DNA from: Prolixibacteraceae bacterium
GTDB lineage: Bacteria; Bacteroidota; Bacteroidia; Bacteroidales; Prolixibacteraceae
Assembly: GCA_007116765.1 (NCBI GenBank)
Contig: SKHV01000088.1
Coordinates: 1-56,205, forward strand
Length of the DNA stretch: 56,205 nucleotides
Direction: 5' to 3'
The notes beneath the pieces were generated by a model, which was given only the letters and a program-made list of their open reading frames with translations, ran no database searches and had not been told where the DNA came from. The position numbers were made by a program, and so were the translations under genes. Shown here in pieces: positions 35,131 through 43,484 of this stretch. Numbering within the stretch: position 1 is the stretch's first letter; each line of letters opens with the position of its first letter.

Positions 35131-37095
35131 ATGAGTGAACAAGAAAAAAACCAGGTGACTGAGCAAAACGGCTATTCGGCTAACAGTATTCAAGTACTGG
35201 AAGGCCTCGAGGCGGTACGTAAACGCCCTGCAATGTACATTGGAGATGTTAACGAAAAAGGGTTGCATCACCTCTTATATGAAGTGGTAGACAACTCCAT
35301 TGACGAGGCGATGGTAGGCTACTGCAACAACATTGACGTAATCATAAACGAAGACAATTCGATTACAGTAACCGATGACGGACGTGGAATTCCTACCGAG
35401 ATACACACAAAAGAAAACAGGTCGGCACTCGAAGTAGTAATGACCGTGCTGCATGCCGGAGGTAAATTCGACAAGGATAGTTACAAAGTATCTGGTGGGC
35501 TTCATGGCGTGGGTGTTTCATGCGTGAATGCGCTATCATCTTATCTTAAAGCAGAGATACACCGCGATGGAAAAGTGTTTGAACAAATTTACCACAAAGG
35601 GAAACCTGAAGAGCCAGTAAAAGTAATCGGAGATTCTGACAGAACAGGTACCATAATAACCTACAAACCCGATGATACTATTTTTCTTGTTACCGAATAC
35701 AAGTATGAAATACTAGCTGCCAGATTACGAGAACTGGCCTTTCTGAATGCGGGATTAAAACTAAGCCTAATCGATAAGCGCGAAATAATCGAAGACAATG
35801 GCTTCCGATCTGAAACTTTCTTTTCCGAAGAAGGATTAAAAGAATTCGTAGAGTATGTTGACCAAACACGAGAGAAACTTATTGACGACACCATCCATAT
35901 TTCAACCGAGAAAAATAATGTACCGGTTGAAATTGCACTACATTACAACACCTCGTTTACTGAAAATATTCACTCGTATGTAAACAACATCAATACAATT
36001 GAAGGGGGTACTCACCTAACCGGTTTCCGCAGGGGACTTACACGCACACTAAAAACCTATGCCGAAAAATCGGGAATGCTCGACAAACTCAAATTCGATA
36101 TTAGCGGCGACGATTTTCGCGAAGGGCTTACCGCAGTTGTTTCAGTAAAAGTTGCCGAGCCACAATTCGAAGGGCAAACCAAAACTAAATTAGGAAACTC
36201 CGAGATTAGCGCATCGGTTGATCAGGCAGTAAGCGAAATGCTTGCCTATTATCTCGAAGAGCATCCTAAAGATGCTAAACAAATTGTGCAAAAAGTAGTA
36301 CTGGCTGCTCAGGCTCGCCATGCGGCACGTAAAGCCCGAGAGCTTGTTCAACGCAAAAATGTAATGACCGGTGGCGGGCTACCGGGCAAACTGGCCGACT
36401 GTTCTGACAAAGACCCTGTAAATTGCGAAATATTCCTTGTTGAGGGTGACTCAGCAGGTGGAACTGCAAAACAAGGTCGCTACAGAAAATTTCAGGCTAT
36501 TCTACCACTGAGAGGTAAAATTCTCAACGTAGAAAAAGCTATGCCGCACAAAGTATTTGACAGCGAAGAAGTTCGAAATATTTTCACTGCTTTAGGCGTT
36601 CATATTGGAACCGAAGAGGACACAAAAGCACTCAATATTAGCAAACTAAGGTACCACAAAATAATAATCATGACCGATGCCGATGTGGATGGAAGCCACA
36701 TTGCAACACTTATCATGACACTGTTTTTTAGGTACATGCAAGAGCTTATTAAAGAAGGATACTTATACATTGCCACACCTCCGCTTTACCTTATTAAAAA
36801 AGGAAATCGAGAAGAATATGCATGGAACGAGCAACAAAGGCTTCGTATAATTGACGAAATTGCAGGCGGTAAAGAAAGTGCAGTACACGTTCAGCGTTAC
36901 AAAGGTCTGGGTGAGATGAATGCAGAACAATTATGGACTACAACCATGCAACCCGATACACGAACACTAAGACAGGTTACCATTGAAAATGCAGCTGAGG
37001 CCGATCATGTTTTCTCAATGCTAATGGGAGATGAGGTTCCACCACGTCGTGAGTTTATCGAGAAAAATGCAACATATGCCAATATTGACGCATAA
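35131..37095 (+). CDS. gyrB: DNA gyrase subunit B
   Basis: ATPase subunit of gyrase, which adds negative supercoils. GHKL ATPase domain at the N-terminus (EVVDNSIDEA, DDGRGIP, GGLHGVG), transducer domain, then a TOPRIM domain with EGDSAGG and DADVDGSHI, and the C-terminal tail EMNAEQLWTTTM. At 654 residues it is the normal short form. ParE is an alternative, but the C-terminal QLWTTTM-type segment and overall length fit GyrB. A 12-bp hairpin follows the gene. Confidence 0.94.
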   Translation: MSEQEKNQVTEQNGYSANSIQVLEGLEAVRKRPAMYIGDVNEKGLHHLLYEVVDNSIDEAMVGYCNNIDVIINEDNSITVTDDGRGIPTEIHTKENRSALEVVMTVLHAGGKFDKDSYKVSGGLHGVGVSCVNALSSYLKAEIHRDGKVFEQIYHKGKPEEPVKVIGDSDRTGTIITYKPDDTIFLVTEYKYEILAARLRELAFLNAGLKLSLIDKREIIEDNGFRSETFFSEEGLKEFVEYVDQTREKLIDDTIHISTEKNNVPVEIALHYNTSFTENIHSYVNNINTIEGGTHLTGFRRGLTRTLKTYAEKSGMLDKLKFDISGDDFREGLTAVVSVKVAEPQFEGQTKTKLGNSEISASVDQAVSEMLAYYLEEHPKDAKQIVQKVVLAAQARHAARKARELVQRKNVMTGGGLPGKLADCSDKDPVNCEIFLVEGDSAGGTAKQGRYRKFQAILPLRGKILNVEKAMPHKVFDSEEVRNIFTALGVHIGTEEDTKALNISKLRYHKIIIMTDADVDGSHIATLIMTLFFRYMQELIKEGYLYIATPPLYLIKKGNREEYAWNEQQRLRIIDEIAGGKESAVHVQRYKGLGEMNAEQLWTTTMQPDTRTLRQVTIENAAEADHVFSMLMGDEVPPRREFIEKNATYANIDA

Positions 37096-37114
37096 AGCAT
37101 ATTAACATTTTAAT

Positions 37115-37154
37115 AATAAGTCATTGTGTTCAACAACTTGCGCAATGACTTATT
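37115..37154 (+). terminator. Terminator-like hairpin after gyrB
   Basis: AATAAGTCATTG (37115-37126) pairs perfectly with CAATGACTTATT (37143-37154) across a 16-nt loop. The T-run after it is short (CTTTAT), so it may be a weak terminator. Confidence 0.55.
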
Positions 37155-37186
37155 CTTTATCATAAACCACTTTCAATTTTGCTTAT

Positions 37187-37774
37187 ATGAATGTTTGCGT
37201 TTTTTGCTCATCGAGCAATGCTGTTGACAAAATTTATTTTGATCAGTCCGAAGAACTTGGAGCATTAATTGCCCGGTCGGGTCACACATTGGTATACGGA
37301 GGTGCCAACGTGGGTTTAATGGAGCACATCGCACAGGCAAGCAAAAAAAACATGGGCAAAATAACAGGAATAATTCCTGAGAAGATACATGGCAAACTAC
37401 TCGGTTCAACTCACCCCGACGAGCTTATTATTACCCCCACGATGGATGCACGAAAAAATAAAATGCGCGAATTATCGGATGCCTTCATTGCCTTACCGGG
37501 AGGCTTTGGAACACTCGAAGAAATACTCGAGGTAATAACCCTGAAACAACTCGATTATCACCGGAAAGCCATTGTATTCATCAACACCAACAAATTCTTC
37601 GATATGCTCTTTCTACAGTTCGAGAAATCATTCGAAGAGAAATTTGCCAAAGAAAATTATCGTACACTATATAAAATTGTAAACAATGCCACCGAAGCGA
37701 TAGAATATATTCAGAATTACGAAGAATCCACACATCAGGACAAATGGTTCATCGTTCCCGAAAAGGAAGAGTAA
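37187..37774 (+). CDS. LOG family protein (TIGR00730)
   Basis: Rossmann-fold protein of 195 residues with the family motifs VYGGANVGLM and ALPGGFGTLEE. Related enzymes release cytokinin-type bases from nucleotide monophosphates or act as pyrimidine/purine 5'-monophosphate nucleosidases; the old name lysine decarboxylase is misleading. It is transcribed alone after gyrB and converges with dapF, with a gap of 11 nt. Confidence 0.93.
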   Translation: MNVCVFCSSSNAVDKIYFDQSEELGALIARSGHTLVYGGANVGLMEHIAQASKKNMGKITGIIPEKIHGKLLGSTHPDELIITPTMDARKNKMRELSDAFIALPGGFGTLEEILEVITLKQLDYHRKAIVFINTNKFFDMLFLQFEKSFEEKFAKENYRTLYKIVNNATEAIEYIQNYEESTHQDKWFIVPEKEE

Positions 37775-37785
37775 AAAACCGACGG

Positions 37786-38598
37786 CTATTCAAAACCATT
37801 GAAGTTAATCTCGTCAAGATTAATATTTCCTTCAAAAACTAAACAAGCAGGTCCAGTAAGCCAAATATCCGTAAAACGGTCACCTTCACGCTTGAAGCTT
37901 ACATCAAGTTTACCTCCTTTTGCGGTGATACGAAAATTTCCCTCGTGCTTTCCGGTTTTATAAGCCGCACTCAAGGCCGAGGCGGTAATACCTGTTCCGC
38001 AGGCAAGTGTTTCACTCTCAACTCCTCGTTCGTAGGTATAAACCGTAAGTTGATTGTCTTTTTGTTTTACGAAATTCACGTTTGTACCTTCGGGCTGAAA
38101 GCGGGCATCGAAGCGCAATTGGCGGCCTTCAATATCCACATCAACCATCTTCAAGTCGTTAACAAAACACACAAGATGTGGAACTCCGGTATTCAAAAAA
38201 TAACCGTCGGCAAGTGAACTAACATTTTCCACATCCAACATTTGCAAACGCACATTGTCATTTGGTGATAAAAAGGCCTGATGAGGACCATCGGCAGCAA
38301 TAAAGTTAGCTTCGCCAGATATTATTCCGAGCTTGTTTGCAAACGCAACAATACAGCGTCCTCCATTTCCACACATACTGGCTTCGTAACCATCAGAGTT
38401 GAAATACGACATGTGGAAATCAAACTCAGCTGATTTCTCCAGAGTGATTAATCCGTCGGCACCAATACCAAAACGCCTATGGCATAAAAACGCAATAAGT
38501 TTTGCATTGGTTTTGTCAAAAAAACCCTTTCGGTTATCAATAATAATAAAATCGTTACCGGCACCGTGATATTTATAAAAGTGACAATTCATAATCAA
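37786..38598 (-). CDS. dapF: Diaminopimelate epimerase
   Basis: Converts LL- to meso-diaminopimelate for lysine and peptidoglycan. The two catalytic cysteines are C76 in SMCGNGGRC and C200 in ETLACGTG, and the substrate-binding segments KYHGAGNDF and VGIGADG-like FGIGADGL are present. 270 residues is the usual length. ATG at residue 3 (MNCHFYKYHGAG) is an equally good start. Its promoter lies in the divergent region shared with the HtrA gene. Confidence 0.95.
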   Translation of the reverse strand: MIMNCHFYKYHGAGNDFIIIDNRKGFFDKTNAKLIAFLCHRRFGIGADGLITLEKSAEFDFHMSYFNSDGYEASMCGNGGRCIVAFANKLGIISGEANFIAADGPHQAFLSPNDNVRLQMLDVENVSSLADGYFLNTGVPHLVCFVNDLKMVDVDIEGRQLRFDARFQPEGTNVNFVKQKDNQLTVYTYERGVESETLACGTGITASALSAAYKTGKHEGNFRITAKGGKLDVSFKREGDRFTDIWLTGPACLVFEGNINLDEINFNGFE

Positions 38599-38688
38599 TA
38601 AGATTTAGAAATATTTAGAAAACCAAATATACGTTAGCAAAAGTTAACACAAAAGGCTTTAGGCGGTTAAATAGTGTTAAACAAGAGC

Positions 38689-38701
38689 TGTCAAAACGAC
38701 A
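38689..38701. promoter_or_regulatory. Inverted repeat upstream of htrA, possible operator
   Basis: TGTC-AAAAC-GACA is a small inverted repeat in the 187-nt divergent region between dapF and the HtrA-type protease, about 85 nt before the htrA start. Stress genes often carry operators here, but the repeat is short and chance is likely. Confidence 0.2.
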
Positions 38702-38785
38702 CATTGAAACAAGAGGAACCATTTTTGCGTTCACCTTTAAATGAAAATAAAAATACGAAGATAATAACTATAAAACAGTATTAAC

Positions 38786-40222
38786 ATGAAAAAAATTCAA
38801 AACATTATCGCATCAGTAATTTTTGCCGTAATAGGTGCATTGATTGCCCTTTTTGTGTATACCAACTATATCGAAAAACCAAAAATTGTAACAATTACCG
38901 AACCTGCTCGTGATACACAATATGTCTCGCTTCCATCGGCACCGCAGGGGCTTGACTTAACCATTGCGGCCGAAAATTCGGTTAAAGGGGTGGTTCATAT
39001 CCAAACACAAGTACAACAACGTAGCTATTCAAGTGGCAATCCCCTGTTCGATTTCTTTTTCGGAGATCCCCACAGACAACAGGAACCACGTATGCAACAG
39101 GCATCAGGTTCGGGTGTAATTATATCTTCTGACGGATATATTGTAACCAACAACCATGTAATTGAAAGAGCAGACAATATTCGCATCACACTTAATAACC
39201 ACGATGAATATGACGCACTATTAATAGGAAGAGATCCTTCAACCGACATTGCTTTGCTAAAAATTGAAGCTGATAATCTGCCCACAATCCCATGGGGCAA
39301 CTCCGACAATTTAAAACTTGGAGAATGGGTATTGGCAGTTGGAAATCCTTTCAACCTTACCTCAACGGTTACTGCGGGTATTGTGAGTGCAAAAGCACGA
39401 AGCATAAGAATCATAAGCGACCAGCTCCCCATTGAGTCGTTCATTCAAACCGACGCTGCTGTGAATCCGGGCAATAGTGGTGGCGCATTGGTAAACACAA
39501 GAAGCGAACTAGTGGGAATCAATACTGCAATAGCCTCACGCACTGGCTCTTATTCAGGCTATTCGTTTGCAGTACCCACGAGCATAGTGCGCAAGGTTGT
39601 AGAAGATTTAAAAGAATTTGGCGAAGTGCAACGTGCCATACTAGGGGTAACTATACGTAACATGAATGCAGAACTTGCAGAAACGCTAAAAATGAAAAAA
39701 GTAGAAGGTGTTTATGTTGAAACCACCCCTGACGACGGTGCAGCACAGGAAGCCGGAATTAAACCGGGCGATGTAATACTTTCGATTAACAAGGTGAATG
39801 TTAACACAATAAGCGAATTGCAGGAGCAGATTAGCCGCTACCGTCCCGGCGATAAAGTAAATGTAATTGTAAAAAGAAGCAATAAAGAGAAACTTTTAAC
39901 GGCTACATTACGTAACATAAAAGGGAATACTGAAATTGTTAAAAATAACCTAACTCTACTGGGAGCCGAGCTCGAAGCTGTTGACCAAAACTTGAAAGAC
40001 AATCTGAACATCCAAAATGGATTAGTTGTTAATAAACTAGAAAAAGGAAAATTAAAAGATGCCGGTATTCGCGAAGGCTATATTATTACTCATGTAAACA
40101 AACGTGCAGTAAACAGTATACCTGATATTCAAGAAATCCTGAATGTATCGCGAGGTGGTATTCTAATTGAAGGAAAATATAAAAACGGAGAAGACGCATA
40201 CTACGTTTTTAGTCTTGATTAA
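38786..40222 (+). CDS. degP: Periplasmic serine protease DegP/HtrA (Do family)
   Basis: N-terminal membrane anchor or signal (about 5-26), trypsin-like domain with catalytic H124 (NNHVIE), D154 (TDIALLK) and S231 (GNSGGAL), then two PDZ domains (about 280-370 and 385-478). It degrades or holds misfolded periplasmic proteins. 478 residues is normal for DegP. It stands upstream of rpoD, with a weak hairpin between. Regulation by envelope stress is expected from the family. Confidence 0.94.
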   Translation: MKKIQNIIASVIFAVIGALIALFVYTNYIEKPKIVTITEPARDTQYVSLPSAPQGLDLTIAAENSVKGVVHIQTQVQQRSYSSGNPLFDFFFGDPHRQQEPRMQQASGSGVIISSDGYIVTNNHVIERADNIRITLNNHDEYDALLIGRDPSTDIALLKIEADNLPTIPWGNSDNLKLGEWVLAVGNPFNLTSTVTAGIVSAKARSIRIISDQLPIESFIQTDAAVNPGNSGGALVNTRSELVGINTAIASRTGSYSGYSFAVPTSIVRKVVEDLKEFGEVQRAILGVTIRNMNAELAETLKMKKVEGVYVETTPDDGAAQEAGIKPGDVILSINKVNVNTISELQEQISRYRPGDKVNVIVKRSNKEKLLTATLRNIKGNTEIVKNNLTLLGAELEAVDQNLKDNLNIQNGLVVNKLEKGKLKDAGIREGYIITHVNKRAVNSIPDIQEILNVSRGGILIEGKYKNGEDAYYVFSLD

Positions 40223-40229
40223 ATTTATT

Positions 40230-40260
40230 TAAATCCATTCTTTTCTTTAATGTGGATTTA
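40230..40260 (+). terminator. Weak hairpin between degP and rpoD
   Basis: TAAATCCA (40230-40237) pairs with TGGATTTA (40253-40260) across a 15-nt loop. No T-run follows, so termination here is doubtful. Confidence 0.28.
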
Positions 40261-40263
40261 AGA

Positions 40264-40295
40264 TTTGATTAAGAGTAATGAAAGATATATATTTG
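40264..40295 (+). promoter_or_regulatory. Promoter of rpoD
   Basis: TTTG at 40264-40267 and TATATTTG at 40288-40295 are exact matches to the two Bacteroidota boxes, with a 20-nt spacer (19 is usual). Transcription would begin about 40302, so the leader before the ATG at 40316 is only about 14 nt. Confidence 0.68.
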
Positions 40296-40315
40296 CGCGT
40301 TTTTAAGAGAAATAA

Positions 40316-41176
40316 ATGAGACAGTTAAAGATCACAAAATCAATTACCAACAGAGAAAGTGCTTCGCTCGACAAGTACTTGCAAGAGATTGGTAAAGAAG
40401 AGCTTATTACCGTTGAGGAAGAAGTTGAGTTGGCTCAGCGGATTAAAAAGGGAGACCATGCCGCACTTGAAAAATTGACACGAGCCAACCTCCGTTTTGT
40501 GGTATCGGTTGCAAAACAATACCAAAACCAAGGCTTAAGCCTGCCCGACCTCATCAACGAAGGAAACCTGGGCTTAATAAAAGCAGCTGAGAAATTTGAC
40601 GAAACACGTGGTTTCAAATTTATTTCGTATGCAGTATGGTGGATTCGTCAATCGATTTTGCAAGCTCTGGCTGAACAATCGCGCATTGTACGTTTGCCTT
40701 TGAACCAGGTAGGTTCGCTAAATAAAATCAACAAAGCATTTTCGAAATTTGAGCAAGAGCACGAACGCAAACCATCGCCCGAAGAATTGGCCGACAGTTT
40801 AGAATTACCCGCAGAAAAAGTTGCCGATACGCTCAAGGTATCGGGACGTCATATTTCTGTTGATGCTCCTTTTGTGGATGGTGAAGACAATAGCTTGCTT
40901 GATGTACTGCCTAATACCGATTCGCCCAATGCAGACCGCGCACTGATTAATGAGTCACTGGCTAAAGAAATTGACCGCGCCCTTACCACTCTAACCGAAA
41001 GAGAAAGTGATATTGTACGCTTGTTTTTTGGAATAGGATGTCAGGATATGACCCTTGAAGAAATTGGCGAGCGCTTTGGACTAACACGCGAAAGAGTAAG
41101 GCAAATTAAAGAAAAAGCAATAAGGAGATTGAGACATACCTCACGTAGTAAATTGCTCAAAACGTATTTGGGTTAA
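40316..41176 (+). CDS. rpoD: Primary RNA polymerase sigma factor (sigma-70)
   Basis: 286 residues with sigma region 1.2 (SLDKYLQEIG), 2.1-2.4 (RANLRFVVSVAKQYQNQG, GFKFISYAVWWIRQSI), 3 and 4.2 (TLEEIGERFGLTRERVRQIKEKAIRRLR). The short form without region 1.1 is typical of the housekeeping sigma factor of Bacteroidota, which reads TTTG/TAnnTTTG promoters. Its own promoter has both boxes, so it probably transcribes itself. A strong terminator follows. Confidence 0.95.
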   Translation: MRQLKITKSITNRESASLDKYLQEIGKEELITVEEEVELAQRIKKGDHAALEKLTRANLRFVVSVAKQYQNQGLSLPDLINEGNLGLIKAAEKFDETRGFKFISYAVWWIRQSILQALAEQSRIVRLPLNQVGSLNKINKAFSKFEQEHERKPSPEELADSLELPAEKVADTLKVSGRHISVDAPFVDGEDNSLLDVLPNTDSPNADRALINESLAKEIDRALTTLTERESDIVRLFFGIGCQDMTLEEIGERFGLTRERVRQIKEKAIRRLRHTSRSKLLKTYLG

Positions 41177-41196
41177 ATAAATACTCTTTTATTAAT

Positions 41197-41238
41197 CGAA
41201 AAAAGGATATTATACAAATGTAAAATATCCTTTTTTCG
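41197..41238 (+). terminator. Intrinsic terminator after rpoD
   Basis: A perfect 14-bp stem (41197-41210 with 41225-41238) around a 14-nt loop, with T-run inside the right arm. It starts 21 nt after the rpoD stop. Confidence 0.82.
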
Positions 41239-41356
41239 TTTTATATTGATTTATAACTGGCTATCGACTTGCTTCATTGTTAATTCACTAATAAAACACA
41301 TTCAAAAAAAAAATTCTATTTTTCATATAACATGCTGATAACATATATATTATTCT

Positions 41357-41364
41357 TATATTTG
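41357..41364 (+). promoter_or_regulatory. Candidate -7 box for the integrase-arm gene
   Basis: TATATTTG is an exact TAnnTTTG match 45 nt before the ATG at 41410. The base at the -33 spacing is a poor match. A start near 41371 would give a leader of about 40 nt. Confidence 0.45.
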
Positions 41365-41409
41365 AAGGCATTAATAAATTAGGGGAATTATTAATTTAAA
41401 ATTATTAGA

Positions 41410-42006
41410 ATGGGACGTAAGATTAAAGTCATTTTACAGCCAATAAAATTTCGGAAAAAAGACCATGTAGCAATACTGAGCCCTAACTTTTCCGAAATTG
41501 ATGAGATTGTAAGAGATTTCGCGGGTGTAGAATGGAGCACCGGTTACCGGTTTTGGCACATGCCACTTAAACCCGGTACTATTGAACAAATAAGTGAATC
41601 ATTGAAAGAAGTTGCTTCTATTGATATATCTGCATTTAATGATTTCGAGTTTACAGAAAAACCCGAACAAACACCAAAAAGAAGAAGATTTAGAACTGGC
41701 AAGCCCTCCGAAGAACAAAAAGAAAAACTAAAAGCCTTTGAAACAGAGTTTCTGAGAAGGGGATACAAAGCAGGAACTATTAAAGTTTACGTAAGCATGC
41801 TTAATGTGTTTTTTGGATGGTTAAACCATAAATCAGATACAGAAATTACCCGTGCAGACATCGACAATTTCATTGCTGCATATATTAAAGAAAACAAATT
41901 TACGCCAAACTATCGCAGGCTGCTAACCAATGCCCTGCGGCGTTACTTTGGTTATATTGGCAACGAAGAACTTGCAAAACCAACAATGCAACATTACAAG
42001 GGATAA
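41410..42006 (+). CDS. Stand-alone integrase N-terminal arm and core-binding domain protein
   Basis: 198 residues. Residues about 1-85 (IKVILQPIKFRKKDHVAIL, then WSTGYRFWHMPLKPGTIEQI) resemble the N-terminal arm that precedes Bacteroidota tyrosine recombinases; a basic linker follows (about 88-105); residues about 108-190 (FLRRGYKAGTIKVYVSMLNVFFGW..., then NYRRLLTNALRRYFGYIG) match the SAM-like core-binding domain. The catalytic domain (R-K-H-R-H-Y) is absent. The frame ends cleanly, a terminator lies 20 nt after, and no remnant of the missing domain is seen. It may bind DNA without cutting it. Function unknown. Confidence 0.78.
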   Translation: MGRKIKVILQPIKFRKKDHVAILSPNFSEIDEIVRDFAGVEWSTGYRFWHMPLKPGTIEQISESLKEVASIDISAFNDFEFTEKPEQTPKRRRFRTGKPSEEQKEKLKAFETEFLRRGYKAGTIKVYVSMLNVFFGWLNHKSDTEITRADIDNFIAAYIKENKFTPNYRRLLTNALRRYFGYIGNEELAKPTMQHYKG

Positions 42007-42026
42007 CTTTACTACTTACAATATAC

Positions 42027-42059
42027 ATGGGAATCAGAATACTGATTCCCATTTTTTTT
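42027..42059 (+). terminator. Intrinsic terminator after the integrase-arm gene
   Basis: An 11-bp stem (42027-42037 with 42042-42052) with a 4-nt loop and an 8-T run. It reaches into the last base of the CDF gene on the opposite strand and could stop both transcripts only partly. Confidence 0.88.
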
Positions 42060-42943
42060 CAATCACATGCCTGCATGGGGTCAATATGAATAGTAGCTTC
42101 AATATTGAACTCTTCCTTGATTTTATTCTCCACATGATCAGTTATGTCGTGTGCCTGTAATATTGTCAGTTCAGATGGTAAACAAACATGAAAGGTCATT
42201 TCGGTATGCAGCACATAATTGTGGACATGTACATGGTGAATTTTCAAATTTCGTCCTGAAACTTTGTTGGCAAAAAGTTTTATTCTAGATATTAGCTCGG
42301 GATTAGCCTGTTCACCTAAAATTATACTAATGCTATTTTTTATTATTCCCCAAGCCGTGTAAAGCAAAAATAATGCAACTACAATGCTTAATGCTGCATC
42401 AACCCACCAAATAAATCGACCAACAAAAATACCTACCAGTATTACAATTGAAGAAAGAGCATCGCTCCTATGATGCCAAGCATCGGCCTTTAAGGTTTCT
42501 GAACCTGTTTTTTGGCTTCCCCAGAAAGCAAACTGAGCTAACCCCTCCTTAAATAACACCGATAAAATGGTTACCACAATCGCAATCCATCCATACGAAG
42601 CAGATTTGCCTTCGATAAAACGTTCAATTCCTTCTTTGATAAAATTGAAGCCTATAAGCACTAAAAACACACCTATAAAAATGGTAGCAACCAATTCGAA
42701 TCGTCCGTGCCCAAAAGGATGTTCATTGTCGGGTTCTTTATGAGAAAAACGTGCACTTATTAACACAAGAACTGAACTTATCGAATCGGACAAGGTGTGC
42801 CAGGCATCAGCAATTAATGCCAATGAGCCACTGGCTATTCCTGCCCAGTATTTCAACACAAAAAGAAGCATATTGATTATAATCGACAACCATCCCTCCT
42901 GCTGACTGATTCGTTTCCGGATATTAGATTTATTTTTTACCAT
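42059..42943 (-). CDS. Cation diffusion facilitator transporter
   Basis: Divalent metal/proton antiporter of the CDF family, 294 residues with six predicted helices. Metal ligands are in ADAWHTLSDS (helix II) and DAWHHRSDA (helix V); a C-terminal metal-binding domain has the HVHNYVLHTEMTFHVCL segment. The frame is open further upstream to 43213 on this strand, but that extension is hydrophobic junk antisense to the FKBP gene; MVKNKSNIRKRISQQEGW from ATG 42943 is a natural N-terminus. Metal (zinc, iron or manganese) cannot be told. Divergent from the FKBP gene. Confidence 0.9.
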   Translation of the reverse strand: MVKNKSNIRKRISQQEGWLSIIINMLLFVLKYWAGIASGSLALIADAWHTLSDSISSVLVLISARFSHKEPDNEHPFGHGRFELVATIFIGVFLVLIGFNFIKEGIERFIEGKSASYGWIAIVVTILSVLFKEGLAQFAFWGSQKTGSETLKADAWHHRSDALSSIVILVGIFVGRFIWWVDAALSIVVALFLLYTAWGIIKNSISIILGEQANPELISRIKLFANKVSGRNLKIHHVHVHNYVLHTEMTFHVCLPSELTILQAHDITDHVENKIKEEFNIEATIHIDPMQACD

Positions 42944-43035
42944 GAAAATAATGATGTGTACTTTTTTGAATAAAAAGGATTTTATAAAAGTACAAAACAA
43001 AAACTTATTTTTGCAAAAAACAAAACATATACAAA

Positions 43036-43467
43036 TTGGCAAAAAGAGAAACAAAAAAGAAGAGCAAAGGCTCGGCAGGTAATAACCGGAAAATTGGCAA
43101 CAATTTTTTGCAGAAAAATGCACAAAAACCGGAAGTAATTGAAACTGCAAGCGGACTGCAATACCAGATAATTGAAAAGATAGAGGGTACTCACCCCGAC
43201 GAATGGAGTGCACTTACCATTCATCAACGTGCCATGCTGCTTAATGGTTCGCTGCTTGAAGACACCTACAGGCAAAACAAACCCGATGAGCTAAATTTAA
43301 ACGAAATGATAGAAGGGCTACAAGAAGGACTACAGTTGATGACCAAAGGCAGCCGCTTCAAGTTTTGGATTCCGGCAGAACTTGCATGGGGCAAAAAAGG
43401 CACTGGAAACAAAATTCCACCCAATGCCGTTTTGCATTTCGATATTCGTTTAATTGATTTTTCTTGA
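43036..43467 (+). CDS. FKBP-type peptidyl-prolyl isomerase
   Basis: Small protein of 143 residues. After a basic N-terminus (MAKRETKKKSKGSAG) it has a shortened FKBP domain: SGLQYQIIEKIEG, then NEMIEGLQEGLQLMTKGSRFKFWIPAELAWGKKGTG and IPPNAVLHFDIRLIDF, the FKBP-fold signature. The start is TTG; no ATG is available in the frame before the domain. The usual VxVHYTG strand is replaced by LTIHQRAMLLNGS, so the active site is altered. No signal peptide, so it is probably cytoplasmic. Confidence 0.82.
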   Translation: MAKRETKKKSKGSAGNNRKIGNNFLQKNAQKPEVIETASGLQYQIIEKIEGTHPDEWSALTIHQRAMLLNGSLLEDTYRQNKPDELNLNEMIEGLQEGLQLMTKGSRFKFWIPAELAWGKKGTGNKIPPNAVLHFDIRLIDFS

Positions 43468-43484
43468 TTGAAAACTAAAGCACA

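Noticed and set aside
42944..43213. N-terminal extension of the cation transporter frame
   Set aside because: The extra residues are hydrophobic and unlike the family, lie antisense to the FKBP-type gene, and an ATG at 42943 gives the normal N-terminus.
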